DNA from: Nomia melanderi
Taxonomy: Eukaryota > Arthropoda > Insecta > Hymenoptera > Halictidae
Reading direction: 5' to 3'
NCBI RefSeq assembly: GCF_051020985.1
Contig: NC_135000.1
Location: 2,046,001-2,110,000, forward strand
Length of the DNA stretch: 64,000 nt
The notes below the pieces were generated by a model that had not been told where the DNA came from, did not search any database, and saw nothing but the letters and a program-made list of their open reading frames with translations. The position numbers were made by a program, and so were the translations under genes. Position 1 is the first letter of the stretch; the number at the start of each line of letters is the position of its first letter. Positions 9,715-20,667 of the stretch are shown here, piece after piece.

Positions 9715-10700
9715 CAAAGTAGGGAAAAGTGATGCTGTACCGGTATATACTGAAATATAATTATAGTTGAGCTGACTATGGTGATAAATAACAGTAATAA
9801 ACAGCAATCACAGTGACATAGTTGAAATGAATAATAGTGACACAGTAATAAATAAATACAGTAATAAATAACTACAGTATAAAGTATAACTATATTTATA
9901 CATTGATTTTGAAAATTTCCCTTCAAATTCAAAATGGTAGAAGGTAAAGAGAGGATTGGGAATGAGATAGGATTGAAAATGTTTTGGAAACAAGGATTTG
10001 GAAGTGTTGTTTATCGATTTTAGTTGAAACTGTTATGGACAATTGAAGTAGTCATAATTGAGCCACTTCACTGGGTACACTGACCGAATTCACAAAAGGA
10101 AAAGTAGAGAAAAGTAATGTTGTACTACTGTACACTGTATACTGGATGAAAAGGCGATTGATTAAGTGTTAAATAAGCACACAAGTAAACAAAGAAATAG
10201 TACAAAATAGTATATGAATAGTACAAACAAAAATTCCGAGTATACCCATAACAAAAAGGCAATTGATTAAGGGTTAAATAAACGAATAAACAAACAAATA
10301 AGCAAATAAAATAAAAAGTACAAAATAGCGTATAAATAGTAATAAATAATTTAAATAGTACAAAATAGGATATAAATAGTAATAAATAAAATAAATACTA
10401 CGAAATAGCATGTAAATAGTAATAAATAGTATACAAATACCATAAAAGAAATTCCGACATACTAAACAATAAGAGGCAAGCGATTAAAGGTCAACTAAAC
10501 AAACAACACAAAACAATATATAAATACTACGAACAAAAATCTCTAGTATACCGAGGGCAAAGAGGCAAGCGGTCAAAGGTCAAATAAACAAACAAACAAT
10601 ACAAACAAAACTTCCGAGTACACTCGGAGCAACAAGGCAAACGATTAAAGGTCAAACAAACAAACAGATAAATAAATAAATAAGATAAATCGGTTTGCGA
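9715..10700. repeat. Complex degenerate minisatellite, about 1 kb
   Basis: Two levels of repetition are visible. Short ones are CAGTAATAAATAAATA (9785-9890) and ATAAATAGTAATAAATA (10330-10430). Longer units of about 60-130 bp have ATTCCGAGTATAC, then GGCAATTGATTAAGGGT or GGCAAGCGATTAAAGGTCAA, then AAACAAACAA, at about 10235, 10450, 10535 and 10610. A GGGAAAAGTGATGCTGTAC block at about 9722 recurs at about 10105. Confidence 0.65.
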
Positions 10701-11165
10701 GGTGTCCAGTTAGAATCCAGCGGTCAGGACACGATTCCTCGAGCACCGGAGGGGAACGGGGCTCGCGCGAGCACGAGACGCTTACATTTTACGGGGTTCG
10801 CACCGTCCCGTCATAAATCAGCCACGACCGGACCATAAAACCATGGTATTCGCGTCGAAGGTATACAGAAGCGAGCGCCGAAGTCTCGTCTCGTCTCCTC
10901 TCGTCTCGGCGAGGGTGTCACGGGTCGTAGCGGGAGGGTGCGGCAGGCAGGGTGTCCAGGCCAAGGACAATAGGGCCCGGACACGTAAGACATTGCGACA
11001 TTTTGGAGCGACAACGACACGGGCGTCCAGCGGCGTGTCCCTCGGCCAGGGCCTACCTGCGAGAGCTTAAGCTGGACGAAACTCTTCCGGGAATGTTTCC
11101 ACGCCGACTAATCAGGCTTGGACATTATCCAAATAAATGACGGTGTTGTCTCGGTTATCCGAGTA
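10701..11165. other. GC-rich island
   Basis: CpG-rich, with TCTCGTCTCGTCTCCTCTCG short repeats near 10885-10905. Frames up to 75 codons are compositional, and no gene is recognised. Confidence 0.4.
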
Positions 11166-11254
11166 CCGTTTAACCCTTTACGTCCCGAATGAATAATTTT
11201 TCGAGAAACGCCATTATTTTTAGTATGCGCGTTAACCCTTAGAGGTATGCAGTT

Positions 11255-11442
11255 TTAACACTGAAATTACTAGACGAGTCAAAATGACTCATTCCTGAGG
11301 TCTCTCTGCAGTTATTGAAAAGTTGACAGATGTTTTTCTGAGAAGTTGTTATAGAAATTATTTAACCACGAGGAAACTGAATGTGAAAGTGATTGAAGAA
11401 TTTTGAAAGGTCTATAAAACTGCTCGGTAGGTTTAGCGTTGA
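11255..11442 (-). mobile_element. Family B TTAA MITE, minus orientation
   Basis: Starts TTAACACTGAAATTACTAGA with GAGTCAAAATGACTCATTCC just inside, and ends TGCTCGGTAGGTTTAGCGTTGA. Internal deletion makes it shorter than the 227-bp reference copy. A worn TTAACCC stub precedes it at 11171-11254. Confidence 0.75.
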
Positions 11443-11929
11443 AAGAACAAAAACACTGGATCTGGATAATAATAGTATAAGGGTATAAGTAGTTTCAATT
11501 CAGTTTGATGGGTTAAAAAATAACCACGCGTTAACTGTTAAAAGGAAAGTGGGACTATTTTGCATCTACCTAACCCTAAAGTGTAACTAACTTAACCTTT
11601 TTAATGGAAATAAATAGTTTTATGGAATATACGTTAATTCAATGGTTGTTGTTTGATGTAACGAAAGACAAATGTTATTTATTATTATATAATTATTATT
11701 AAATATGTACAAAAAGTGATTACTGACGTATTATACCCTTATTATGTTGAACAACTTTTATTCATATACAATTTTTTCTTGTCCCCAGAAACAGCGAAGG
11801 TGATCAGATACTCATTTTTACTGTAACAAGTTGTTACTACCAACCCTGTATAATAGAAGGTTCAAGTAACAATATATTGGTATAGGGTAAGTGTATCAAT
11901 AACTAACTATAACAGTCATATAAATGTAA

Positions 11930-12110
11930 ATATTTAATATCCAATAGATATTAAATAAATATTAAATGTTAAATCATTAAGTTAATCTTTAATTTAATAT
12001 TTAATATCTCTAACATTTAATATCTAATATTCCATATTTAATATTTAATATCTAATATTTCGTATCTAATGTTTAATATTTAATATTTATATTTACATTA
12101 TTAATACATT
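11930..12110. repeat. AT-rich satellite-like repeat
   Basis: TTTAATATCTAATAT-type units of about 15-20 bp repeat imperfectly. There is no coding potential. The 480 bp before it (11443-11929) are AT-rich with nothing I can name. Confidence 0.6.
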
Positions 12111-12169
12111 TCCCTTAATACAACATTCATATAACGGAGTTTCTACAATAATACATTCCGCGAATTCAT

Positions 12170-12500
12170 CCAACGAGAGTTGTCTCGAAACAGAATCACG
12201 AAGAATATCTTGAAACAAGATTCTAACTCCTCGGGCACGGGTTCTCTAATCGTATCTGCGGAACACGAGGGCACAGGTGAGCCAGGTAAGCGGTTCACGG
12301 GGCTTCGAAGAGCTTGTGCACCTTACCCCGGCTCCCCTGCTGGCCTGGTGAACATTGTTAACGCGAAACTGGGTCACTCTTGTCCCAGCGTGTCCGTCGA
12401 AACGCGTTCCTTACAGAATTTCCATTCACCCCCGAGCCATAACGGGCTACCAACGCAGGTAGACACTGTAGACCTTTTCGCAAATTCTCATTTCCAAAGA
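12170..12500. other. Moderately GC-rich island
   Basis: A 125-codon frame begins near 12180. It contains CAGGTGAGC and CAGGTAAGC, both good 5' splice-site matches, close together at about 12273-12292. The translated sequence shows no known domain, so an exon cannot be claimed. Confidence 0.35.
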
Positions 12501-12774
12501 TTATCTTGTCGAAACCGGGAAGATATATATAATATTCGGAAAATATATAGATATTAATTCTAGGTCGCTCTAAGTATAATCTTTTCCTTAAGAAGTAGGT
12601 ATTAGATATCCACAAATTAGAACAATCGTTTGAGTGGCTCAGAATAATATAGGCTAAACTCCTATTTCCAATCTCTCGAGAAAGAACTTTTGTGCAATGT
12701 TCTTGCATTAATTAAATACTGATGTCACAATTATAATTACGAAACATTGACGTTTATTTTCATGTACTCATTTA

Positions 12775-13260
12775 TGACACTTCACTGGGGCGAATAATTA
12801 AAGGAAATCGATCGTTTGGAAATTCTACATTGGAATCTTCTTTTAAAATTTTATTCCTGATGGGTTTAGTTAGTGGCAGTAGTCATTGGAATGTTTATAA
12901 CCTTACTAATTTTCAGAATTTTCAAATTTCCTTGTATATGCCTATTCTTCAAATGTCACTGGAGTGAAAAATTAAAAGAAATCGATTCTTTGAAAACTCT
13001 AGACTATAATACTTAAAGTCTTACGTAATAACAAGTCCAACTAATGGCAATAGTGATTAAAATGTCTATCGCCTCGCTAATTTCCAAAATTCTCAAATTT
13101 CCTTTCAATTACCCATTCTTCAAACATCACTGAATTGTAAGATGACACAGAAAATCATTTTATCGAAAATTCTAAACTGAAATCTCGAATTTCCTTGTAT
13201 ATACCCATTCTTCAAACATCACAAAATTGAAAAATAAAACAAAAAATCAATTTTTTATAC
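12775..13260. repeat. Tandem repeat, period about 172 bp
   Basis: TTCAAATGTCACTGGAGTGAA-type boundaries occur at about 12782, 12956, 13127 and 13219, giving two full units of 174 and 171 bp and a shortened one of 92 bp. Each unit holds an AAAGAAATCGAT segment and a TTTCCTTGTATATGCC-like segment. Confidence 0.7.
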
Positions 13261-13269
13261 ATTCTGAAC

Positions 13270-13800
13270 CACTGTCCCCCTTAATTAGGCTGCGAATTAT
13301 GCCTGGTCACGTAGGCGTCCGCGGAATCGATAGAGACGTCGCGCATGGCTCCGGTGAAAAGGAATGTTGCCCGCTGAAAGACGAGACGAGACGCCATCCT
13401 GGGGGTTTACCAACCCCTGGGAAGAAAGGGGACGCGGCACGCCGGTGAAAAAGGTAAGGGAGGACAGTATTTAGAGGTTACAAGGCCTGGCGCCTGGTTT
13501 ACAATGTACCCGGGTCTCCTCTTTCACCCTAAAACCATTCTCGAAAGTATCGTGGCCTTTCCAGGGACGAAGGGGGAGAGGGATGAGGGAATTTGCATGA
13601 AAATACGAGACGTCTCAATCACCGGGGCCTCTTGTCCGGGAACTCGTGTCCCGATAAACCTCTGTTCGGCGGACTGTCGCCGATCGTCTCGTCGCGTTCT
13701 CCCGTTTTTACACCCAGTAAATTGGAGTCGCCGGTTGACGACTTGGTGTGAGAATCGGTCAGTTCCGTTATTGAGGTCTTTACGGAATTGAGAAAGCGTT
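13270..13800. other. GC-rich island
   Basis: CpG-rich sequence with 73-95 codon frames on the plus strand and a 76-codon frame on the minus strand, none recognisable. The last frame runs into the 44-bp palindrome repeat. Confidence 0.4.
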
Positions 13801-13814
13801 TAGCTAAGTCTGTG

Positions 13815-13900
13815 GAATGGCGAGTATACTCATCATGAAGAAATGGCAACTTTTTGCGTTACGACTTGAGTAATTTGTCTATATACAAGTCAGAATGATT
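13815..13900 (+). repeat. 44-bp palindrome repeat, two units
   Basis: GCGAGTATACTCATCATGAA at about 13820 is followed about 42 bp later by a worn core (ACGACTTGAG), with TGGCAACTTTTTGCG between, the same spacer type as at 6290. Confidence 0.55.
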
Positions 13901-13989
13901 GAAATATCTCCATAAGTCGAATTTTCGCTTGTTGACCACTTTCTCTGATTTCCCTTGTAACTGCACTCGTCAGGTCTATTTTATGACTA

Positions 13990-14310
13990 ACAATTCACTA
14001 ACAAGGTAAAGGGATTTTATACTCAGCCTATGCCTGCGTTTACTTTAAAGTTTAAGGATTGATAACAGATAAACCATTTCCAATTTGACTTTGCAGACTT
14101 CACATGTAGACAGAATAAGAATAAAATTCCTGTATTTTTTTTAGTAAATTATTAACAATAAAGTAGTACTAATGAATGCGGTTATGAAAGAAATCAAAGG
14201 ACAAGGAGTTAACAATTTACTACGAAAATAAAGGAATTTTATGCTCATCCTATGTCCAGGTTTGCTTTAAAGCATAACAGTTGATAACAGATAAACCATA
14301 TCTAATGTGA
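13990..14310. repeat. Direct duplication, period about 221 bp
   Basis: GATAACAGATAAACCAT and the preceding TATACTCAGCCTATG-like block occur near 14012 and again near 14233. The blocks resemble family F interiors, so this may be a duplicated F remnant. Confidence 0.55.
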
Positions 14311-14355
14311 CTTCACAAGAACTGAATAACACATTTGCATTTATTAAAATACTTT

Positions 14356-14845
14356 TTAACCCCTTAACTTACAATATCATGTCAGACTCGTGACAAAAAT
14401 TTTCAACTGAATTTGACAAATCTAGGTATTATTCATTTGTTTTAAATATAAATCGACTATTATTTTTTTTATTATCAATTATTAACCTTTTAAGTAAACG
14501 CAGACCAAATACTTTCCTGCCCTAATCAATTATTACCGATCAAGTAATTGTATCGATCATAGTTAACACTAAACGTACTGACCCTTTGTACATACCTACT
14601 TCTAAAGCAACAACAAAATTACCGATTACAAAATAAAAGAATAGACGATCGATTCTTCATAGTGTAAGTATAAATAGAAGAAAAAGCAAACACTGAAAAA
14701 CTAATTCCCCGGACAACATAAGAACTGATATAAACTTAAATGTTCAAAAGAAAGTGCAGAATTTTCAATCGAATTTTAAAACCGGTCACTTCACCGGTTG
14801 CGATAAGTTTAGTGTTAATAAATAACTCACAGGGCAAGGGTTTAA
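14356..14845 (-). mobile_element. Family F element interrupted by family A
   Basis: F begins TTAACCCCTTAACTTACAAT with the TCATGTCAGACTCGTG block and ends ACTCACAGGGCAAGGGTTTAA. The body is split at a TTAA (14573-14576) by a complete family A element, after which F resumes at TTAATAAATAACTC. Compare the uninterrupted ATAGTTACGAAATAAATCAC in the F copy at 5166. Confidence 0.75.
14573..14818 (-). mobile_element. Family A TTAA MITE nested in family F
   Basis: Ends TTAACACTAAACGTACTGAC and TGCGATAAGTTTAGTGTTAA. Near the right end is CCGGTcacttcACCGG, the same internal palindrome position as in other A copies. TTAA is present on both sides, consistent with target duplication inside F. Confidence 0.8.
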
Positions 14846-15121
14846 CCCTTTGCTTACGATTTACTTCTACTCAAATGTTCCTGTTTACGATAGTTCCCTT
14901 GCAATTCTATAGATGCAGTTGTTGCAAAGGAATTTGTAGTATTACAAGTTCAATTAAATTCACTAATGAAAATAAGAAAATTATTTTGCTCACGATATGG
15001 CAGATTTGCAAAACAATATACAAAATCGATTTTCGCTAGCATGTGCGGCCGAGACTCGTCATTTCCGCTCAAGGGGATAAATCTTCACGAATCCCACATG
15101 ATATATAAGACAAGGGATTAA
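14842..15121. mobile_element. Family F-like TTAA element sharing a TTAA with the preceding F
   Basis: Starts TTAACCCTTTGCTTACGATT and ends ATAAGACAAGGGATTAA. The interior is too diverged to orient safely. The starting TTAA (14842-14845) is also the last TTAA of the preceding F. Confidence 0.55.
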
Positions 15122-15670
15122 GCAGAAGATCCGATTCGCCTCGGTCCACCTCCCATACGGATGTTCCTCATGCAAATTATCTCGATAACTGTTACTTCTG
15201 CTCCCGTACGAAGGGATTGTTCTCGAAGTGGGTGGAGAGAGGAAAAATTCTCGAGTTTCCGGTGCCCCTGGGTCCTCGGGGAGCGCGAGCCCGGGGGTCG
15301 GGCTGGGTCGCGCGCGGAAAACGGGGCACGCCCACCTCGTTATCGAGCACGAGACTACTTATCCCGCTGGAATGCTTTACGACCCTCTAATGTGCGGTCG
15401 TCCTTACGACTTTTGGCCCCGGTTTTCTATTCGCCTTCAGCTTCCGTAAACATGGTCGACCGTAAATCAACCGCCGCGCCGGACTGGAGAATCCGCCGAG
15501 GGGCCAAATGGGATTTTGCGTGCTACGCACGCGACCCATCGAATATCTTCTTTAACCCTTCACCGTTCGACTTTCTTTGCGACTGTGCTACTGAAATTCG
15601 TTTTACTGCAGTAGAACTTCGATCATCGGGTTTAACCTCGTGCCCTATGATTTATCTCTTAGCCTCTTGC
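15122..15670. other. GC-rich island ending in a family F fragment
   Basis: CpG-rich DNA carries a 193-codon open frame (15161-15742), the longest on the plus strand, without a recognisable motif and with compositional arginine/serine/proline bias. At about 15629-15665 TTTAACCTCGTGCCCTATGA followed by TTTATCTC is the left end of family F, so the frame runs through transposon sequence and is not a gene. Confidence 0.5.
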
Positions 15671-15892
15671 GCTGGAAAGACGTGCCACGCACGTCGAGAC
15701 GTTTCTGTTTCAAAATGGTCAACGATGTCTTTTACACATTGATAATCCTGTTGCATTGCGCATATTAGATTATTTCGAAATGTATCACTCTATACAAAAT
15801 GATTAACAAACGGAATTAATGTCCATATAATATAAATCTCAAAATGTCAAATGTCCTCTAAATTCATTTCCAGCGCAAGTGGTTAACGCTAA

Positions 15893-16127
15893 AGGTATCG
15901 CGACTGGTTTTAAAATTTGATTTAAAATTCTAGTTTCTTTGTTTTACTTGATTTTATATCGATCCTGTGTTGTTGGGTTAATTAGTTTTCCAATTGTTGC
16001 CTTTCCTTCTGTTTCTGGTTCCAGTGAGGGAAATTGATTTTCCAAGTTGGTTACTTTATTTTGTAGTCAGTTATACGAATGGTTACTTTAAGAATAGGTG
16101 TATAAGCACCGGTATGTTTAGTGTTAA
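15893..16127 (+). mobile_element. Family A TTAA MITE, full length
   Basis: Left end TTAACGCTAAAGGTATCGCG and right end ACCGGTATGTTTAGTGTTAA. The interior follows the 1539 copy (TTATATCGATCCTGT, TTAATTAGTTTTCCAATTGT). The left TIR is more worn than the right. Confidence 0.8.
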
Positions 16128-16204
16128 CTGTGACCGAGGCAACTGCTTTATCATTGATAATTTATTAGGAAAAGAACAAGTTTTGATACGTGTTCTACGT
16201 CCTT

Positions 16205-16325
16205 GGTTACTCCAAATAATCGCGTTAACCCTTAAAAAGCACACGTACTGACAGTTAGTTAGCGCTTAAGCTGTCGATCATAAGCAAAAATCCCCGTCTG
16301 ATACAATTTTCCTTCATCTAGGTGG
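16205..16325 (+). repeat. Dispersed repeat R, plus copy
   Basis: This segment (including CTGACAGTTAGTTAGCGCTTA and CATAAGCAAAAATCC) is the reverse complement of 59996-60110, with about 20% difference. It contains TTAACCCTTAAAAAGCACAC at its start. No second TIR is visible. Confidence 0.7.
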
Positions 16326-16344
16326 TTTCTAGTTTACTTACACT

Positions 16345-17440
16345 ACGTAACTTCAAAAGAAATCGTAAGGGAAGGGGTTTAAATCTAACCATGAAAGAAC
16401 TTGTACCTATATTTCTGGCTACGTTGGTGAGAAACCATATTTTTGACAGAAGGTTAAGCAGGCATTATGGTTAGAAAATTCCACATTCCACGAATCTCAC
16501 GTTTTAGATATTGGTTTATCTTTTTCTGTGCTTATATTATTTGTTTACTGTTATAGTTATCCTTCAACAAATTTTCAACCACGTATAGTTAAATCTATCC
16601 TAACTGACTCTATGTACTTACCTATGCAACCAGAGCCTATTTGCTCTCCATAATTTCAAAAGAAATCGTAAGAGAAGGGGTCTAAATCTAATCATGAAAG
16701 ATCTACATTGCTGGTCAGGTTGATAAGAAACCATATTCCTAACGAAGGATTAACTGCTAATTACATATTTCCCTTTAAATCTCACCCACGTTGCCTTTTG
16801 GATACTCATTCATCGTTTCCTCTGCTGGTATTATATTTTCACTGCCATAGTTATCTTTCAACAACCTTTTAACCACGTATAGTTAAACCTATCTTAACTG
16901 ACCCTATGTACTCACCTATGCAATCAGAGTCTACTTGCTCTACATAATTTCAAAAGAAATTGTAAGGGAAGGGGTTTAAATCTAACCATGAAAGATCTAA
17001 ATGGCTGATCAGGTTGATAAGAAATCATATTGCTGACGAATGATTAACCCCTTGACGTATTATTTACTTTCTCTACTAAGCTCGTGTAACATTTTACTAT
17101 CGACCATTTAGAAGAAATGCAACAAAATTGTCCATTCTACTTTAAGCGGAAATTTCATTTGAAGATATTACATTGATAATAGCAAATAGTTTTTTAAGTT
17201 AAATTAATCTAGAAATCTTCATCACGAGTGTCACTCGTCATTGTATGGCAAGGGGTTGACTGTTAATTACATATTTCCCTTTAAATCCCACCCGCTTGTA
17301 TTATATTTTCACTGCCACAGTTATCTCTCAACAATTTTTTAACCACGTATAGTTACACCTAATCTAACTAAGTCTACGTATTGGCCTATGTAACCAGAGC
17401 CTGATGTACTGTACATAACTTCAAAAGAAATCATCAAGTG
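16345..17440 (+). repeat. Tandem repeat, period about 300 bp, interrupted by family F
   Basis: TTCAAAAGAAATCGTAAG-type starts occur at 16348, 16651, 16945 and 17416. The first two spacings are 303 and 294 bp. The third is 471 bp because family F (17044-17259) sits inside it, and that unit also carries a deletion. Each unit has an AACCACGTATAGTTA block and an AACCAGAGCC block. Confidence 0.8.
17044..17259 (+). mobile_element. Family F element inside a tandem repeat unit
   Basis: TTAACCCCTTGACGTATTAT to GTATGGCAAGGGGTTGA, with the ATCACGAGTGTCACTCGTC block before the right end. The uninterrupted neighbour unit reads AAGGATTAACTGCTAATTAC, whereas here it reads ATGATTAA, then the element, then TTGACTGTTAATTAC. 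That marks a TTAA target, duplicated and mutated once. Confidence 0.82.
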
Positions 17441-18030
17441 AAGAGGCTAAGTTCCCGGCGCGTTCCATCTGGCCAGACGAAGAGTCCTATCCTCCTATCC
17501 GCGAAAAGGGACACCGCTTCTGCCCGGCCAGCCTGCCTTGTTCCCCAAGTCGTTATATAAACCGTTCGACGTAAGCAGCTACACAGCGCTACTCGCGCGC
17601 TGCCTGCTCGAGTGGCCTGCATTAAACGCTTTAGCGCCCTCGAGCCTCTAGATGTCGATAGGGCAGATCGCGGCGCTCGCTCGAGGAGCTCGCGGGGTGA
17701 AAAAGGTAACTCGAGTTTCGCGCGGAGACGTCGAGTGCGGCCTTTTCACCGGAGCCCCGCGCGCCACGAGCCGGCTTTCTGATCTTTCTCATTGTCTCGT
17801 GTCACGAAGGACCACGCCCGGAAGCGTTTGTACCGCGCCACGGTTTTTTTTTCTCTACGTACTCGCGGAGAGGAGTCCGCGGGAGAGTCCCTCGGGAACC
17901 CGTCGAGGACGGTTCAACCGTTCGGCGATGACGATGCTTAGGATGATGATACCTTTGCAGACGAAATTCCGTAGCTTATGTATGCGACTCTTCCTGGATG
18001 AAGCTTTTTGGAAATGTTGGGAACCTTTTT
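17440..18030. other. GC-rich island with a TATA-like motif
   Basis: CpG-rich, with TATATAAA at 17555-17562 in GC-rich context and CG-rich sequence 25-40 bp downstream, the arrangement of a TATA promoter. No convincing coding exon follows; a 127-codon frame at 17652 has no recognisable domain. Confidence 0.35.
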
Positions 18031-18031
18031 C

Positions 18032-18235
18032 TTAACACTAGGTTTACGGGCATTTATTGTACACTTCATTCTATTATTCCTAAAAGAATTGATGCTCGTT
18101 TATTTAGATTGTGGAAACTGGATATTTGATAGTAGGTAATTGGGGTACATGTCAGTGTGATCGCGTCATTTATAAAATAATATTTCTAAAATCCAATATG
18201 CGTCATTTTGACGCGTTCCGTAAACCTAGTGTTAA
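18032..18235 (-). mobile_element. Family E TTAA MITE, full length
   Basis: Perfect-looking ends TTAACACTAGGTTTACGGGC and TTCCGTAAACCTAGTGTTAA (TIR about 18 bp). It is the reverse complement of the copy at 61459-61664 and close to it in sequence and length (204 against 206 bp). GCGTCATTTTGACGC forms a palindrome next to the right TIR. Confidence 0.85.
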
Positions 18236-18440
18236 CACTAACCGACACTTTTCCTACCGTAACTAGTCGAATAACTAGCTACGAAATAGAGATAAACAAA
18301 TTAGATGATAAATCTTTTTTAATGGAAATAGAAACAGAATCGGACAATACAGAAATCGATATAAAATTAAATGAACAAAAGAAAACGCAGAATTTTAAAC
18401 CCGGTGATTTGACCGGTTCCCGGTACTGTTACTGTACAGT
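18232..18440 (-). mobile_element. Family A element sharing a TTAA with family E
   Basis: Begins at the last TTAA of family E (18232-18235) with TTAACACTAACCGACAC and follows the 7986 copy through GATAAACAAATTAGATGATAA. The right TIR is replaced after CCGGTTCCCGGTACTG by a run of GTTACTGTACAGT repeats, so this end is damaged. Confidence 0.75.
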
Positions 18441-18499
18441 TACTGTTGGTACAGTAACAAGTCGATTTAGTTCCGTGCAATTATGCGAATACGCATTGC

Positions 18500-18740
18500 A
18501 ATAGTCTGGTTTTGAAGCTACAATTTTCGCGATTTATATAAACGAACATTTAGTTCTCTAGGAACAATAGAATAAAGTATAGAATGAACATCCGTAAATC
18601 TAGTGTTAAACAGTGATTATTTGCTAACATTTTTATATTATAAATAATGCTACTTAATGTGACGACATTTGACAAGATGAACGTGCGATAATAATGAAAC
18701 GATTCAATTAAATAATTCATAATATATCACGTTTAAGTAT
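18500..18740 (+). mobile_element. Family E remnant joined to a family D remnant
   Basis: Up to 18609 the sequence (TAGGAACAATAGAATAAAGT, then CCGTAAATCTAGTGTTAA) is the right end of family E. From the same TTAA (18606-18609) family D begins in its interior: CAGTGATTATTTGCTAACAT, then AATAATGCTACTTAATGTG. E probably inserted into D at the TTAA before GATGATTATTTG, exactly where B is inserted at 29686. Confidence 0.65.
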
Positions 18741-19185
18741 TGTATAAATAATAACGCAAAGATATATTACGAATCACGTACTATCAAAAGTATAGTATAT
18801 ATTTACCTGATAAATATTCATTTCGCACAAAAGTCTACCTAATTTCCTTGAAACACACGAAAATCTTTCATAGAATTAGAAGATCAAATCGTGCGCAAAC
18901 TCTCAGTTTCCAACAAAGCACGCAAGTTTACAAAAGCACGAATGAAAATAAAACAATCGGTATCTATTCCTCACACATTCAACTATCTCGGAGAGCAACA
19001 ATTTTACGGCTTATTGTTAGGCGAAATAGTTGAAATCGACTGTTGGCCCCCTAAAACGGCGAAATCTGTACATCGTCCACTCTGGAACCAATTAGGACGT
19101 AAGTCCGGTGTCCCATTGTAATCCCTGATTCCGTTCACCAAAACTTTTCAAGCAAACCACAATAAGATCCATCCAACCAGTAGCA
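18741..19185. other. No feature recognised
   Basis: Mixed AT-rich sequence with 60-76 codon frames and no repeat or motif I can name. Confidence 0.3.
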
Positions 19186-19189
19186 AAAG

Positions 19190-19800
19190 GGTCGAAGGAA
19201 TCGTGCTCCAGCGGCGCGTCGCGGCTCGTTAATTAGCACAGCGACGGTCAATTAACGCCAAGTCAAAACACCTGGCGCGAATTATCGGCCGATTACACGT
19301 GCCATTAGAGAGGCTCTCTGACTTTAAGCGAAACAGGAGTAGATAGAGGGAGAAAGAGAAAGATAGAGAGAGTGAGAGAGGCCCGTGCGAGATCACGAGG
19401 TCGCCGCGCAGCAGCGGCGCGGAGGGAGCAGCAGGGCCGATGCGCAATCGTCTAATTTACGCAAATTGCGAATCCAGCCGAGCGGCGTTCTCCGTCGCTC
19501 CAGCGGCGCGTTACGCGGTAATGTCGACGATCCCGGTGCCCGGCGCGCAAACTAAGATCTAATAAAGCGACAAATCAGCCTAACGAGCGACACGCGGACG
19601 CTGGAAATGCGGCTTAATGCGGCACGGCCCGTACGTTGGATTAACGGCCCCACTAATGGCTTTCCTATGCATGGCCGCGAGAGAGGATTCCTGGGACGTA
19701 ACGGACGCGTATGATTCTCCTTATCTGCGGCGCTGGATGCGGTGGGTCGGGAAACGTCTCGTTCGCGGCTTCTTCGACTTGCCACTGAGTCTTTTGTGAC
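19190..19800. other. GC-rich island
   Basis: CpG-rich, with a GAGAGAGAAAGATAGAGAG purine tract near 19345-19380. Frames on both strands (up to 84 codons) have no recognisable domain. Confidence 0.4.
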
Positions 19801-20205
19801 TGTATGTCTTTTTTTTCATCGTGTTCCTGATCTTTTTTGTTGTTCGCGAGAGGTTTTTTAGGGAGGAGTGCATGTTGTTTGAGTTTGATGATGTTTGAAG
19901 GTTTGGGAAGGTTTTTCAAGGTTTTTGAACTTTTTTGCGAAGACTAGTTTATCTTTGTTGTTGGTTTTATTGGCGTGGCTTTGAATAGCAGCCGAAATAT
20001 TTTTGAGTTTTTGAGAGGAGATTTTGTAAAATGTTGTTGGATTGATTAAATACTAACATTACAATGTTACTATTATTATGTATGTTTATCTGTATGTCCT
20101 CTTTTTTATGTTATTCTTGTTTTCTTTTGCTCTTCGCGGGAGATTTTTTAGGAAGGATTGAATGATGTTTGAGTTTGGTGATCTTTGAATGTTTGGGGAA
20201 AAACT
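19800..20205. repeat. Direct duplication, period about 290 bp
   Basis: A block with CTGTATGTCTTTTTTTTCAT, TTCGCGAGAGGTTTTTTAGG and GAGTTTGATGATGTTTGAA (19800-19915) recurs at 20091-20202 with about 20% change. The segment between includes TTATTATGTATGTTTATC. Confidence 0.65.
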
Positions 20206-20207
20206 TT

Positions 20208-20363
20208 GTTTTCTATATCACAAATAATGCTACATAATACGGTAACATTCAGCTAGATAAACGTGTAATAATAATAATGCAATTCAATTAAATGATTTCA
20301 TATTATATCTTGTCTATTTTGTATATTTTGCTCCATGAAATTGTGTGGCATTTAACGTGTTAA
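20208..20363 (+). mobile_element. Family D element, right part
   Basis: From CACAAATAATGCTACATAAT through TATATTTTGCTCCATGAAAT to GGCATTTAACGTGTTAA this follows family D (compare 50769-51011). The left part is missing. Its last TTAA (20360-20363) is the first TTAA of a family I element. Confidence 0.72.
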
Positions 20364-20515
20364 CCTATTAATTGTGGAATTTAGTTTAAAAAATCTCTCG
20401 CTTTGCGTGCAATAGAATAAAAAAAATGAAGCGTTCTCTCGTCAAATACGGGACGAATGCGTTTAGGGTATATTTGAATGAAAAACTAAAGCAAAACAAA
20501 GAAGAATTGCACGTT
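20360..20515 (-). mobile_element. Family I element, truncated
   Basis: Starts TTAACCTATTAATTGTGGAA and contains AAACTAAAGCAAAACAAAGA, both as in the minus-orientation copy at 56062-56302. The far end with the GACGAGTATAC core is lost. Confidence 0.68.
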
Positions 20516-20667
20516 CAAAAAATTTATTTAACAATGCACAAATGATGGCCTGTATCACAAGTTGTACCCATTATGTAAATAATTCCTTCACCACAGTAAC
20601 AATTTCAAGCCTTATTTTCATTTTCTTAACATATTTAATTTGAAGGGTGAAAAAAAATGATTTTTAA

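Noticed and set aside
12180..12557. 125-codon frame with two good 5' splice-site matches
   Set aside because: No acceptor, no recognisable peptide and no conservation evidence; kept only as a note on the island.
15161..15742. 193-codon plus-strand frame
   Set aside because: It continues through a family F end near 15630-15665 and has no domain, so it is unlikely to be selected coding sequence.
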